A DNA stretch of 29,069 nucleotides from Thamnocephalis sphaerospora (lineage: Eukaryota; Zoopagomycota; Zoopagomycetes; Zoopagales; Sigmoideomycetaceae), in NCBI GenBank assembly GCA_003614735.1, contig KZ992576.1, positions 1-29,069 of the forward strand. The letters are read 5' to 3'. Numbering within the stretch: the first letter of the stretch is position 1; every line of letters begins with the position of its first letter. Under the pieces are notes generated by a model. The model had not been told where the DNA came from. It saw only the letters and a list, made by a program, of their open reading frames with translations, and did no database searches. This document shows positions 9,143 to 18,456 of the stretch, piece by piece. The translations under genes and the position numbers were made by a program.

Positions 9143-10957
9143 CTATTCGTCAATATGGTCCGGGTTGGTGAGGCGCAAGCCCTGTTTTGGCACCAAGGAT
9201 ATGCCGCTCACTTCAGCGTTCTGCGAGAGCTGGTGCAACTGGTCTTCGTCGTCCTCGGCGATAGAGGTCGCTTGCAGAGATACAGGCGGCACCATGGAGT
9301 GGCTGACGCGCACCGGGTTTATGCCTGTACTTACGCCCGAGTCGGGTCGTGCACCAGGATCGGGACCAGACGTGTTCGCATACGAATGCGGCGGACGCAG
9401 ATCACGATTGGACTGGTCCGCTGTAGACGCGTAGGTATCTACCGACATCCTGTAGGAAGGCGATCCTGTTGGTGACATGTTATTTTGCCGAGTTTCAAGC
9501 GAATCTTGCGTGGAAGCGTTATGCGCCCACTCGGCGACAGAGGGCATGGTATGCGTCGTAGATGTTGCGCCTTCGCTGTTATAGTAGATGTCGGTTATTG
9601 TGCCAGTCGGCGCGCTGGTTCGGAATCCGGACCGACGCATGCCAACTTTGGTTGCTTCCAGCTCTTGCGCCAGCAGGTTCTGCGCCTTATACCTCTTTTT
9701 GCGTTCGCGCCGCACCAAAAAGAACACGCCCACCGCCAGCAACAAAAAGGCTACAGCACCACCGACAGCGCCGCCAATAATTTTGGCTCTCCTCTGGCTG
9801 GCCGATGTCCCGCCTTCCTCAGCCAGAGCGGCTTCGTCCGGCTTTGATATTCCGGGAAACGTGTCAGCAAAAGCCCAGGTGTTCCGGTCAAGTACATACA
9901 ACTTGGAATCGCCCTTTTTGGTATCCAAATAGCCGAATGTAATGAGCATGTAGTTGCCGACCATGACGGCCGCATGGTCATACCGGCCTGGAGGTGCGTT
10001 CTTTAGCTGCGGCGGCTCCATCCACCTTTTGTTTTCAAGATCAAGTATAGCCACATCGTTGTACAGCTGGGTGAAGTTTTTATCGCAGCCGCCGTACACT
10101 ATGATTTTGTCGTCAAGCGCCACTGCCGTGTGCTGGAGTCTTTCCTTTGGGGCTGGCCCATCTGCGGTGAAGCTTGACCAGCTATCCGTCGAAATGTCAT
10201 ATGTGTAAATTAAATTCATGGGCAGGAGCTTGCCGTTGTTGGAGCCGCCTATGGACACGAGCATGTTCCTTGCTCGTACGTACGTGAAAGTGTGCATATA
10301 CAGACCACCAGGTATGGGCGCATTGGTTAGATTGGTCCATGTCATATCGTCCATATTCAGCGAAAACAGGTTGTTGGTGTTTTTTTCTTTTGCGCTAGCA
10401 CCCGCGGCATCCTTGTCGGCAATACCGCCAAGGCTGTAGAATAGGTTGCTTTGCACAGTAGTATCCATGTTGTAGCGTTGGTCAGGGCGTGTGCCTTTGG
10501 TTGCAACGTTCTTCCAGCTTTGGTCGTCGGCGCCGAGTGACCAAATGTCGTTAACCTGGCTGTCGCTTTCCAAGTATCCACCATAGACAAGAACACGGTT
10601 GTTTTTGCGATCCGCCGCGGCTGCATGGTTTACCCTGGGTGATGGCATCTTTTCGCTCGCCTTCACAGGCGTCCATGGCGGGGTGTTGACATCAAAGGCT
10701 TTGGTGAGGTCAAGCGTGAGAGCAAAGTTGTCGCCCTTTGCGTATACTGCGGCACTTCCACCCTCGCCCACACGACCGCCTGTCACATAAAGTAGATTCC
10801 CCAGCACCGTAGCAGAGTGACCCCAGCGCCCTTGAGGCTGAGCCTGCAAGCTCTGCGCCTGGGAACGAGGCAGACTCGAAAAGAGAAGGATGAAAAGGAG
10901 GAGGTAGAGCAGCGTGCGCCGCTCGCGTGCTGCACAACGTTTTGCTAGGCTAGTCAT
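9143..10957 (-). CDS. Kelch-repeat type I membrane protein
   Basis: A single exon of 604 aa starts at the ATG complementary to 10955-10957. It has a signal peptide at about 1-35 (hydrophobic LLYLLLFILLF core). A kelch/galactose-oxidase-like propeller at about 41-365 shows Gly-Gly or equivalent blade marks near residues 60, 126, 177, 237, 289 and 341. A transmembrane helix follows at about 393-416 (AVGGAVAFLLLAVGVFFLV), with a basic stop-transfer RRERKKR and a Ser/Pro-rich cytoplasmic tail of about 185 residues. The topology suggests a surface or endomembrane protein with an external propeller. Zygomycete-grade fungi have families of such proteins, mostly of unknown role. No catalytic residues of galactose oxidase are evident, so enzyme activity is not claimed. 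It is one of only two intronless complete genes here. Confidence 0.9.
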   Translation of the reverse strand: MTSLAKRCAARERRTLLYLLLFILLFSSLPRSQAQSLQAQPQGRWGHSATVLGNLLYVTGGRVGEGGSAAVYAKGDNFALTLDLTKAFDVNTPPWTPVKASEKMPSPRVNHAAAADRKNNRVLVYGGYLESDSQVNDIWSLGADDQSWKNVATKGTRPDQRYNMDTTVQSNLFYSLGGIADKDAAGASAKEKNTNNLFSLNMDDMTWTNLTNAPIPGGLYMHTFTYVRARNMLVSIGGSNNGKLLPMNLIYTYDISTDSWSSFTADGPAPKERLQHTAVALDDKIIVYGGCDKNFTQLYNDVAILDLENKRWMEPPQLKNAPPGRYDHAAVMVGNYMLITFGYLDTKKGDSKLYVLDRNTWAFADTFPGISKPDEAALAEEGGTSASQRRAKIIGGAVGGAVAFLLLAVGVFFLVRRERKKRYKAQNLLAQELEATKVGMRRSGFRTSAPTGTITDIYYNSEGATSTTHTMPSVAEWAHNASTQDSLETRQNNMSPTGSPSYRMSVDTYASTADQSNRDLRPPHSYANTSGPDPGARPDSGVSTGINPVRVSHSMVPPVSLQATSIAEDDEDQLHQLSQNAEVSGISLVPKQGLRLTNPDHIDE

Positions 10958-12047
10958 GCGTAACGCTTGGTAGGCGATAATGCGGTGGCGAATGCCAGAG
11001 AATGCAATGCTAAATACAAGTTGCGGAAGTGATATGCAAGGTGAAGAAGAGCGGGCTGTGAATGCTGCGGACGTGTTCTAAAAAGACTGAGCGGTAGTGG
11101 AGGCCAGGATATTTTGAGCTCGGCGAATGAGCCATCGCCAATGAAAGTAGCGTATGACGTGTTGGTGCAACCTAGCGCATCTATCGTGGCCAACAGTAGC
11201 GTGAATAGACTTGCCATGTACCCACGGAGCAAGCGATGAGCTTGAGCACGCTGCATGCCGACGCAGACAATACCGGACGATCACAGCCGCTCTTTGCGGC
11301 GACACTCTGCTCAGCAAGTGTCTTTGATACGATGCGGAGAGCGCTTGGTCGGCTGGTGGATTCTGCAAAGGCGGCCGCCGCAAGAGCTGCGTAACCGGTT
11401 GTCTAGTTGAATATTGGCTGTGGCATGCTTCGCACGACGCGTGCGTGGCAGCGACAAGTTTGGCTAGGCGACTTTGGCGTGTAGCACCGTGTAATGCAGA
11501 TCGCAGACGCGCAATGGTCGGCGTAAACCCGTGATACGCTTGCTGCAGCGTCCGGGTGGGCGTGGATAGTGGGTAGCACGGCTGGGTTCGTTCGCTACGT
11601 ACGCACAACTTAACGGCTCGGCAGCGCTGATCCCTGCGGAGCGTACAGCCAGCAGTCGTGCAGTGTTGATTCTGGCTTTTGGCGCTGCCATGTGCATGCT
11701 ACATGATGGAAGGTCTGTTCATTGTGCAGGGGGCACCGAATGCGCAGATCAGCATCTACATGACATGTACTGGGATGTACACAGACCAGCACGTACGCAG
11801 CCAGGGCTAGTTGCAGTTGCCATGCAAGAGGAATGCGATCGCTAATCAAGAAGATCTCGGCATCTAAAGCGGGTAATGTCGCCCACGCCGGCCTACTGGT
11901 GTGTACGTTAAACAGTTGTGACCGAGTCTGATGACTTCAAGTGCACTCGGACGGGCTGCACGCTATAGGCTGTGGTGACAGGTGCCAGCAGAGTGCAGGT
12001 GTACGACTGCTTACTGTGCAACACTAGTAGCGCGATAATTTCAAGCC

Positions 12048-12072
12048 GTGTGTGTGTGTGTGTGTGTGTGTG
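12048..12072 (+). repeat. (GT)12 microsatellite
   Basis: An uninterrupted GT dinucleotide run of about 25 nt lies in intergenic sequence. Confidence 0.95.
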
Positions 12073-12589
12073 GGTAGACTTTTAGACGAGCATCAGATTG
12101 GCTGATTGATTAGCGCTGTAAAGCGGTGTAGCAATAGCGCAGCGTTGTGCTTGCCATTGTTTTCTGCCACAGGTGGTCTCGACCGTGCGCCTATTGCTGC
12201 GCCGCCATCACATTTTAACAGCAGTCCGACCGGTGCAGGTCATTGTGCTAGGCTAAAACCATCGGGACATGTGCACCGGGACAAAGGACTGCTCCGGTTG
12301 GAGCTGGGACGCACATGCGTGCAGCAATGCAAATGATTGTTTCAACAGCATCACATGCCGCTGAGTTGCGGCGGACAAACTATGGTGCTAAATGTGAAAG
12401 CCACGTGGTTGTTCACAAACGTCTGTCGCGTCTTAAAGGCAACGCACACACGGCGTCTGCTGCCCTTGCGGGCAGTTGTGTTTTTGCATGACACCATATT
12501 GACCAATGGTTAGCGTGTCCAAACGGTCCTACGATGCTACTCTGCATGGACCCGGCGTCGTTTTGCTTTTGTTCCGCTATGCTGCCTGT

Positions 12590-12597
12590 TATAAAAG
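12590..12597 (+). promoter_or_regulatory. TATA box of the kinase-like gene
   Basis: TATAAAAG lies 143 bp upstream of the ATG at 12733, in the right orientation, with no competing ATG-initiated open frame of note between them. Confidence 0.6.
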
Positions 12598-12732
12598 GCC
12601 AAGCATGGCGGTCGCACTGCGCTTTTTCGGGCACAACCCATTCTGTGCTTGCCGCTTTACATACATCTACTTTATGCCACCAATTACAACGCAACTAGAC
12701 TTTTACTGACCGACGGTTTATTAACAAACACC

Positions 12733-14089
12733 ATGTACGTCGCACCTGCAGGCACAATACTCGCAGTGTCCGCCATTGTATCGTGGTGCAGCAATGGCGT
12801 CCATGCTGGCCCATCGCCCCGACCCACACGAGTAAACGATCTGTCGGGTCCAGAATGGCTTGACATTCCTGATATCACCATTAAACAGGAGCTCCCGCCA
12901 ACACACTGGTACGACTATGTCGCCCAGGTGGAGTATCAGCATTGGTCTGGCATGCTCAAGTGTGGCTCAGATGAAAAGGAATTTGAGCATGTAAAACACG
13001 TTGTCGAGGTACGTATAGCGAAGCGGTATGCATAGCATTCAGTATGCTCACTCCAAATTCTGGCGTAGTCAATTAATGCAGGAAATCCGGAAAAATATCG
13101 AATGCCCGCGGTCGTCAAAAATTGGTTTGCACAGCTTCGGTTGGCCCAAAAAGTCGGAGAGCGCTTTTGCACAGTCTTTACATGGCCCGGAAGTTTCAGC
13201 CTAAAGGAGTATCTTCGGGGGATGAGTATCCAAAAAAAGAATGACGTCTTGCCGGTCATCTTTGCGCAAGTTTTGTCGGGTACGTGTAGCCGAGTGTGCT
13301 GGATTGCTGTCGTGTAGATTGCATTAATCGCTGACTGTGATGCGCGCAGCGCTCCAGTACTTACAGCGCGTAGCACTTGTACACGATAACATCAACCTTG
13401 AAAGTAAGAAACGCTTCTGCGCATCTCCATTGCCGTGTGTGTGTGTGTGTGTGTGTGTTGGCTTACATAGTGTGCTGGTTGCGAATGCAGACATCATGAT
13501 TCGTCGCGGCCCTACAAATGTGATTGAGATTGTCATCACAGATTTGGATCTCGTATGGAGCAGTTACAAGTCCGAGGATACAGAACTGTTTTGGGATGTT
13601 GATCTAAGGACGCACATTAAAGAGAGGGAGTGCAAGCGTGGCTATCGGCCACCTGAAGAGTACGGCAAGAAGCACACAATTAGCCAGAGCAAACGCTCCT
13701 CCTGGATGGTTGGGGCGACACTCTACGCTGCCATGACTGGCATTCCACCGTATGGCTACACGTCCTCGGCGTCTGGCATCATCACCTGGCCGGATAGTCA
13801 GCTACACGATGTGATGAAAAGTGTAGATGCGACAAAGCAGAGCGCCTTCTCACCTGTCTCGACCATGTACAGCAGCCCTTTGCGCAAAGTCCTGGACCTG
13901 CTATTAACGCCCGACACCTTTTATCGGCCCTCTGCGCGCTTTGTGAGTCCAAAAGTGATAGCAGAGCTCCTAAACAGCAGCAGTATAGCCTTGGACCATA
14001 CAAAGTCGCTGACTGTATGGTTACTACTCAAAGCAGCGATGAATACGATAAATCCCTTCAGCAGGAAACAGCCAGCGGTAAAAGCATAG
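12733..14089 (+). CDS. Secreted or lumenal protein-kinase-fold protein, probable pseudokinase
   Basis: Four exons, 12733-13008, 13069-13279, 13350-13403 and 13491-14089, give 379 aa. Residues 1-25 form a likely signal peptide ending in VHA. Kinase landmarks follow. The putative beta-3 Lys is K76 (GMLKCG). The catalytic loop reads HDNINLEN at 174-181, in place of HRDLKPEN. TDLD at 197-200 stands in place of DFG, RPPEEY at 233-238 is the APE region, and SSWMVGATLYAAMTG is helix F. The catalytic Asp is therefore Asn (N176), while the Mg-binding Asp (D198) and the loop Asn (N181) remain. The first intron is ambiguous: a GTACGT donor with acceptor at 13068 keeps frame, while a GTATAG donor at 13013 with acceptor at 13081 also keeps frame and changes about five residues. 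AATAAA follows the stop. Target unknown. Confidence 0.8.
13435..13458 (+). repeat. (GT)12 microsatellite inside intron 3 of the kinase-like gene
   Basis: A GT dinucleotide run of about 24 nt lies inside the 87-nt intron 13404-13490, roughly 30 nt after the donor and 30 nt before the acceptor. Confidence 0.95.
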
Positions 14090-14127
14090 ACCAGCAACAA
14101 ATAACGCACTAATACATGCAAAGATAC

Positions 14128-14133
14128 AATAAA
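14128..14133 (+). terminator. Polyadenylation hexamer of the kinase-like gene
   Basis: AATAAA lies 39 nt after the stop codon of the kinase-like gene. Confidence 0.6.
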
Positions 14134-14415
14134 CATGGCTAAGCGTTTTCTCTATTCAGAATCTGGCTGGCGCGGCTGTGACCTTACAGTGCAGTGTCCG
14201 TCTACAATAGCGATGTATCCATGCCAGCATTGTACACTGGCCATTGTAGGTAATGTTACCGAAAAGGATAGGATCAATGCGCGCTGTTACTGCCAGTCGG
14301 ATAGAAGAGACGGGCGAATTTGTTATATGCTGGTCGTAAATGTATGTGTATATGTGATGCGATGCCTGTCAGGCACGTGCGAGTTATCGCGATGTCGGGG
14401 CACGCATGGTGCGCA

Positions 14416-14727
14416 TTAGTTATCGCTGCCTTGTGAGTCGCTGCCATCGGCATCATTGTTTGTGCTATGATTGCTGTACTGGTATCCGCTGCCGGCAACG
14501 TAGGCACCACTGCTGCGTCTGTTGTCGCTGCTGTCTGGTAATCCAAGAGCGTTAGTCTCGGCATTAAATGATGCCAAAGGGCTCTGTGTTGCATACCAGG
14601 GATAGCGTAGTCTATGTCGGGCACCATTGTCTCGCTCGGGGCAGAGCAACCTGCGAAATATCAGCTAAGCAGCAAGTGTAGGTGCCATATTCCTGTTGGA
14701 AAACCTACTAGTTGCACGGTCAGACAT
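14416..14727 (-). CDS. Small three-exon gene, 63-aa Ser/Asn/Asp/Gly-rich protein, unknown function
   Basis: Exons 14727-14709, 14650-14597 and 14534-14416 join in phase to a 63-aa protein that starts MSDRATS and ends in a Ser/Asn/Asp/Gly-rich tail (STNNDADGSDSQGSDN). Both introns look authentic: GTAGGT to CAG with CTGAT upstream, and GTATGC with an ACTAAC branch site to a TTACCAG acceptor. The segment AYVAGSGYQYSN vaguely recalls small fungal proteins with SYHYSN repeats, but I would not assign the family. It is convergent with the kinase-like gene. The minus-strand sequence upstream, to about 15120, is pyrimidine-rich with a TATTTAA-like element near 15115, so the leader may be long. Confidence 0.5.
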
Positions 14728-16955
14728 GTTTATACGTAAGTTGTCGAGTGTAGAGGGGCGTATCGACAAGGGCCAACGGCGGTACAGTCAAATGTAAGCA
14801 GATTATAGGATTAGACAGATGTACTGGTGGTATGAAGAGGCAGGGTAATGCGGAGAGCAAGTAAGGTGATATTATGCAGGTATAGCGGGACGGATGGTGA
14901 CGGGTAGGAATATATGGAAGCTAGGCAGACAAAGGTGTGCGAAAGAAAAGTATTAGGCAGCAGATGAAAGGGTACGTCGATGGCTGTGTGGGTTTTAGCG
15001 TAGAAGTGAGGGTACGGGTGGAGCAGATTAGTTGCGAGCTGCGGTAAGCGCGGTAATGCAAGTGGGGCAGGTAGGATCGATGTGGTATATGAACGCATCT
15101 TTTCCGCCCTCTGCTTAAATACGGGCCCATGCGATGTGTGGCATGCACCATGCTTCAGAACCATTACCAAAAGAAGGTCTCGCCGGGATACGCTTATTCT
15201 ATCTCGTGTGGTATCACGCAGTAGTGTGCCAATTGAGGAGCGTGCGCGCTAATTCTGCACAGACGCCGCTGCCGAGTTGCAAACTTTGCCTATTTTACTT
15301 ATGACGGGTGTCCGGTTGGCAACAGAACTGCCGCTGCTGCCGCCGATTAGTGCCGTTCTTGCGGTGGATAGCTCAGCTACATCATCACGTGCAACGACAC
15401 TGGCTGACGGCTCTGCGTGTGCACGAACCAATGAATTACGGTGTAGCCGAGCCAGGTCATTGCCTAGCGCCTTTGACACCAGACAATCGTTGCGGACAAC
15501 GCCTTCTTGCATCAAGCAGTGGCCACTATTTGGGCATGCGCGTTGCTCTGAGTGACTGCCCAAGTGCTTGATCATGGGGGCAGTGGCGGCAGCGATAGGT
15601 GTACTCCACGCCATCCATGACGCACCTCTGCGAATCGCGCATTGCTGTGCCGCCAACTATGCAGCAGATTGTTCTCGCCTGCTATTTGTCGAGAGCTGCC
15701 CGCGCCCACTTCATCAACACGGCGGCTACTGGTAGACTGGGTAGGCAAAATGTGCGGTTTCACATACACATACACGTTGGCAGCCGTGCTGCAAATAGCC
15801 CCTGGTAAGGGCCACGCGCCCGTGGCTGATTCGAGCAATGCTCGCCACTATGCTACCGGATCATTTGGCCATTGGTGGGTGTTTGCGAGCCTACACCATA
15901 GCAAAGCGCGCCAAAGCTTACGCTCTTTTGCTGACCCACAGCAATGCATGGTGACGACAAGGTGACGACACAGGGCGGCGTTGATGTGCAGCTACTATTG
16001 TCGCTGTCAGCGTGCTCTTTGTCAGCCAATCGTTACAAGGCTAACGATGTGCAGCGTAATAAATAAAGCCAGTATGCTGTGCGTATACGTACATAGATAC
16101 GCGTACTCGTTTGCATTTGCATTATGTAAAATGTGAGATACCGATAGGAAAATGCAAGATGGCCAATTGTTTTGTAGAGGTGCAGTATGCATTTCGAGTA
16201 TACAGCATGCGCAAGACAATAGTGTGTTTACTTGTGGTATATAAGCGTGCTTCAGTCAAAACTACATTGGGCGTGTACAGTAGCCGAAATGAACGCGCTA
16301 TTTGCCGAGTGCCATCGAACAGTCTAGCACCGCATACTGGTCACGATAAATAATCACGAGTGTTTTAGGACACTATGTATGGCTGTTGTATGAGGATTGA
16401 GGATACAGGCAGAATGGACGCAAGATGATGTCGTGCGTGGGCGATGTAGCATTCGGTAGCGCAAAGGCTGGTACAAGTGCTGTAAAATACATTTGAATTA
16501 CGCCAAGCATACCGTTGTACGCCATTATCGTCACCATCACCACCAAACCTGGCGCTATTGCGGCCGTGTTCACGCCGAGGCTGTCCAGCCCCTACACATC
16601 GTTTTGTATTGGTCTGCTCTGTTGGTCTAGCCTGCCAAATCACTTGGTAGGAACAATTGGCAGTGCGAGTGCACATGCTCGTAAACATCGCCATCAACGC
16701 TTGCCAGTGGCGACATTCTTGCTGAAGAGCGTTGCATAGGTATCGACCTATCAGCCGCTATTGTGTATGGCGTATTTGTACAAGCATTTTGTGGACCCTC
16801 TTTGAAAAGCCCAATGTGAGCAGTCTCAGGCGGCGTTAGTGGTATTGTCGCTGGTGTACACAAGGGCATCTGTTGTACAGAGTCTGGTGAATCATTAGTC
16901 GCATCAGATTGCTTTTCTGGCAAAACAACACCACACGCACTCTACTTTCTCCACA
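14728..16955. other. Gene-poor region upstream of ELP5
   Basis: I see no recognisable family here. The part up to about 15120 is probably promoter and leader of the small minus-strand gene. A minus-strand open frame at 15252-15615 (ATG, about 121 codons, Ser/Ala-rich) and a minus-strand frame at 16627-16923 are possible but unsupported by clean splicing. An isolated plus-strand polyadenylation signal sits at 16058-16067. No tRNA or repeat element found. Confidence 0.55.
16058..16067 (+). terminator. Orphan polyadenylation-like signal AATAAATAAA
   Basis: A doubled AATAAA lies on the plus strand with no convincing upstream plus-strand gene. It may be a chance A/T run or mark an unrecognised transcript ending near 16.08 kb. 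Confidence 0.3.
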
Positions 16956-18423
16956 ATGCAGTCCGCTACACTGTTGGACCGGCTGCTTGCCGGCAAAGAA
17001 GCAAGCGCCTACGTGGTCGTAGAGGATACGCTGGAACAGTCGAGTGTGCCTATTTTGCGTGCATTCATTCAGCGGGCACAGCAGCGGTGCGCAGCAATGG
17101 TGCGCAGGTAGTGGCAACGACCGTGTTAACGTATAGATCCCGTCGCCAGCGGCCAGCATGTCATTTGCTTGCAAGCAGACACCATGTCTCAAACGTTTAC
17201 CGGCCTAGCAAGCAAAGTGCAGTCAGAGTACGTTGGTGGGCGGTGCTGGCCAACGTGGCGGTTGTATGTTGACGCGGTGCGTGTGCAGCGGCATTGCCGT
17301 CGTCAGCGTAGACACCAGTGACTTTGGCGATAGCGAGGAAGCGGCAGCAGACGGACGCAGTAATAGCGCGCCAGCTAGGATTGTGGCAGCCGTCGACGAT
17401 GCACTTGTTCAGCGCAAGTGTTGCGACTGCAAACACCGCCTGTTCTTCACTGACGTTTGTCTGTATCCTGTAGACAAGAGCCCGATGTTTGTCCTGGATT
17501 CGATCACCGAGCTGTTACTTTTCCATTCACAGCCCGCCGTTTTCTCCATGTTGGCACGTGTAGCACGGACGATTGAAGGTAAACACGGGAAACGCTGACG
17601 TGCATAGGCAATGCAACATACGCTAACGCAGATTGATGCAATACGCAGGTGCCGGTGGCCGCCTGATCGTAGGAGCACACGCTGATCTGCCGCTGGATGT
17701 GCAGACAGACACTAGCCTGTTTATGCCGCCATACTTGGCAAGTGTTGCGCGTGAGGCGACAACGCGACTGCGCGTGGCCAATCGTCAGCGTACCGAAGCG
17801 CGCGATGTGATGGGGGCTGCTTTCCTGGAGGAGCGGACGGCGCGGTTTGCGCCCGAAGACAATTCGCCAGCAGAAGCGCTGTGCGCCGTACAACACCGAC
17901 GGAAAACAGGAAAAGTGACCACAGAGGTTGGTGCAAAGCACAGAGCAGCCGGTGGACTTTGATACTCATTTCCCTACATAGACGGTGCACATTGTGTATA
18001 GTGCACACGGCGAGATTGAGAGCACGGCGGTTTACAAGGCACGCAGTGGACTCGTGGTAGACAGTGCGCCCATGCCTACTGCCGAAGTAAGTGCAGGCGA
18101 CGCAGCGTTGTGTTATCACCTGACGTGTCCATCTCACATGCTGCGATACTACAGCCTGATCCAGCGGCGAATCTGTCCTTTAATCTCACGTTGACGGACG
18201 AACAGCGTGCAGCGCGTGACGAAGTAGTACTTCCCTACTTGAAGGCGCAAGGTAGACTGTCGTGTGTTGCACACTGTAGACGTTTGTGCTCACATCTTGC
18301 TGTGCGCCAGAAGGATCAGGTGCATCAGGCACCAGTGCAACCGGTGGTGGATCCATCTATTACACGCCCGACTCGGACGACGACTTTGACGAAGAAGATC
18401 CAGACGATGATCTTGACATTTAG
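16956..18423 (+). CDS. ELP5: ELP5: Elongator complex subunit 5
   Basis: Seven exons, 16956-17099, 17157-17227, 17289-17578, 17649-17926, 17982-18086, 18155-18251 and 18311-18423, give 365 aa with consistent phases. Recognition rests on the N-terminal LLDRLLAGKEASAYVVVEDT, the RecA-like core (KSPMFVLDSITELLLFHSQ), the PDPAANLSFNLTLTDEQRAARD block and the acidic terminus EEDPDDDLDI, which is nearly identical to the ELP5 family end. Elp4, Elp5 and Elp6 form a RecA-like hexameric ring of Elongator that supports modification of wobble uridines in tRNA; this function is inferred from family. A Cys pair (CCDC) and a spacer of about 40 residues lengthen the core relative to the human protein. The fourth intron uses a weak GTTGGT donor; a GTGACC donor four codons earlier is possible and keeps frame. 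The gene is tail to tail with RAD51C. Confidence 0.93.
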
Positions 18424-18446
18424 TGCAAATACAAGTCTAGCATTGT

Positions 18447-18452
18447 TTTATT
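18447..18452 (-). terminator. RAD51C polyadenylation hexamer
   Basis: AATAAA on the minus strand starts 5 nt after the RAD51C stop codon, inside the 33-bp gap between the ELP5 and RAD51C stops. The two mRNAs must therefore overlap at their 3' ends. Confidence 0.6.
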
Positions 18453-18456
18453 GCAT

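Larger units (their letters stand above)
10958..12732. other. Gene-poor region between the kelch and kinase-like genes
   Basis: This is a head-to-head intergenic stretch containing the upstream regions of both flanking genes. The longest open frame (11078-11608, minus) has no internal ATG and begins only at TTG, so I do not call it. It contains a (GT)12 run at 12048-12072 and the kinase-gene TATA box at 12590. No RNA gene recognised. Confidence 0.6.

Noticed and set aside
11078-11608. 176-codon minus-strand open frame
   Set aside because: It starts only at TTG, contains no methionine at all, shows no domain and overlaps the upstream region of the kelch gene.
14135-14419. Plus-strand 94-codon frame after the kinase-like gene
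   Set aside because: It is antisense to the spliced 63-aa gene and lacks any domain; the Cys-rich look arises from the opposite strand.
15345-15425. tRNA-like TAGCTCAG word
   Set aside because: A tRNA A-box-like word is present, but no B-box GGTTCGA-type match or cloverleaf follows. No tRNA found elsewhere in the window by eye.
15252-15615. Minus-strand 121-codon frame with an ATG
   Set aside because: Composition is Ala/Ser-rich with no recognisable domain, and competing frames are equally open. Mentioned only within the gene-poor region.
16627-16923. Minus-strand frame resembling a Pro/Thr-rich N-terminal tail, with a membrane-like frame further on at 16373-16573
   Set aside because: The first frame has no ATG at its start, overlaps the ELP5 promoter, and no donor/acceptor pair joins the two pieces in phase.
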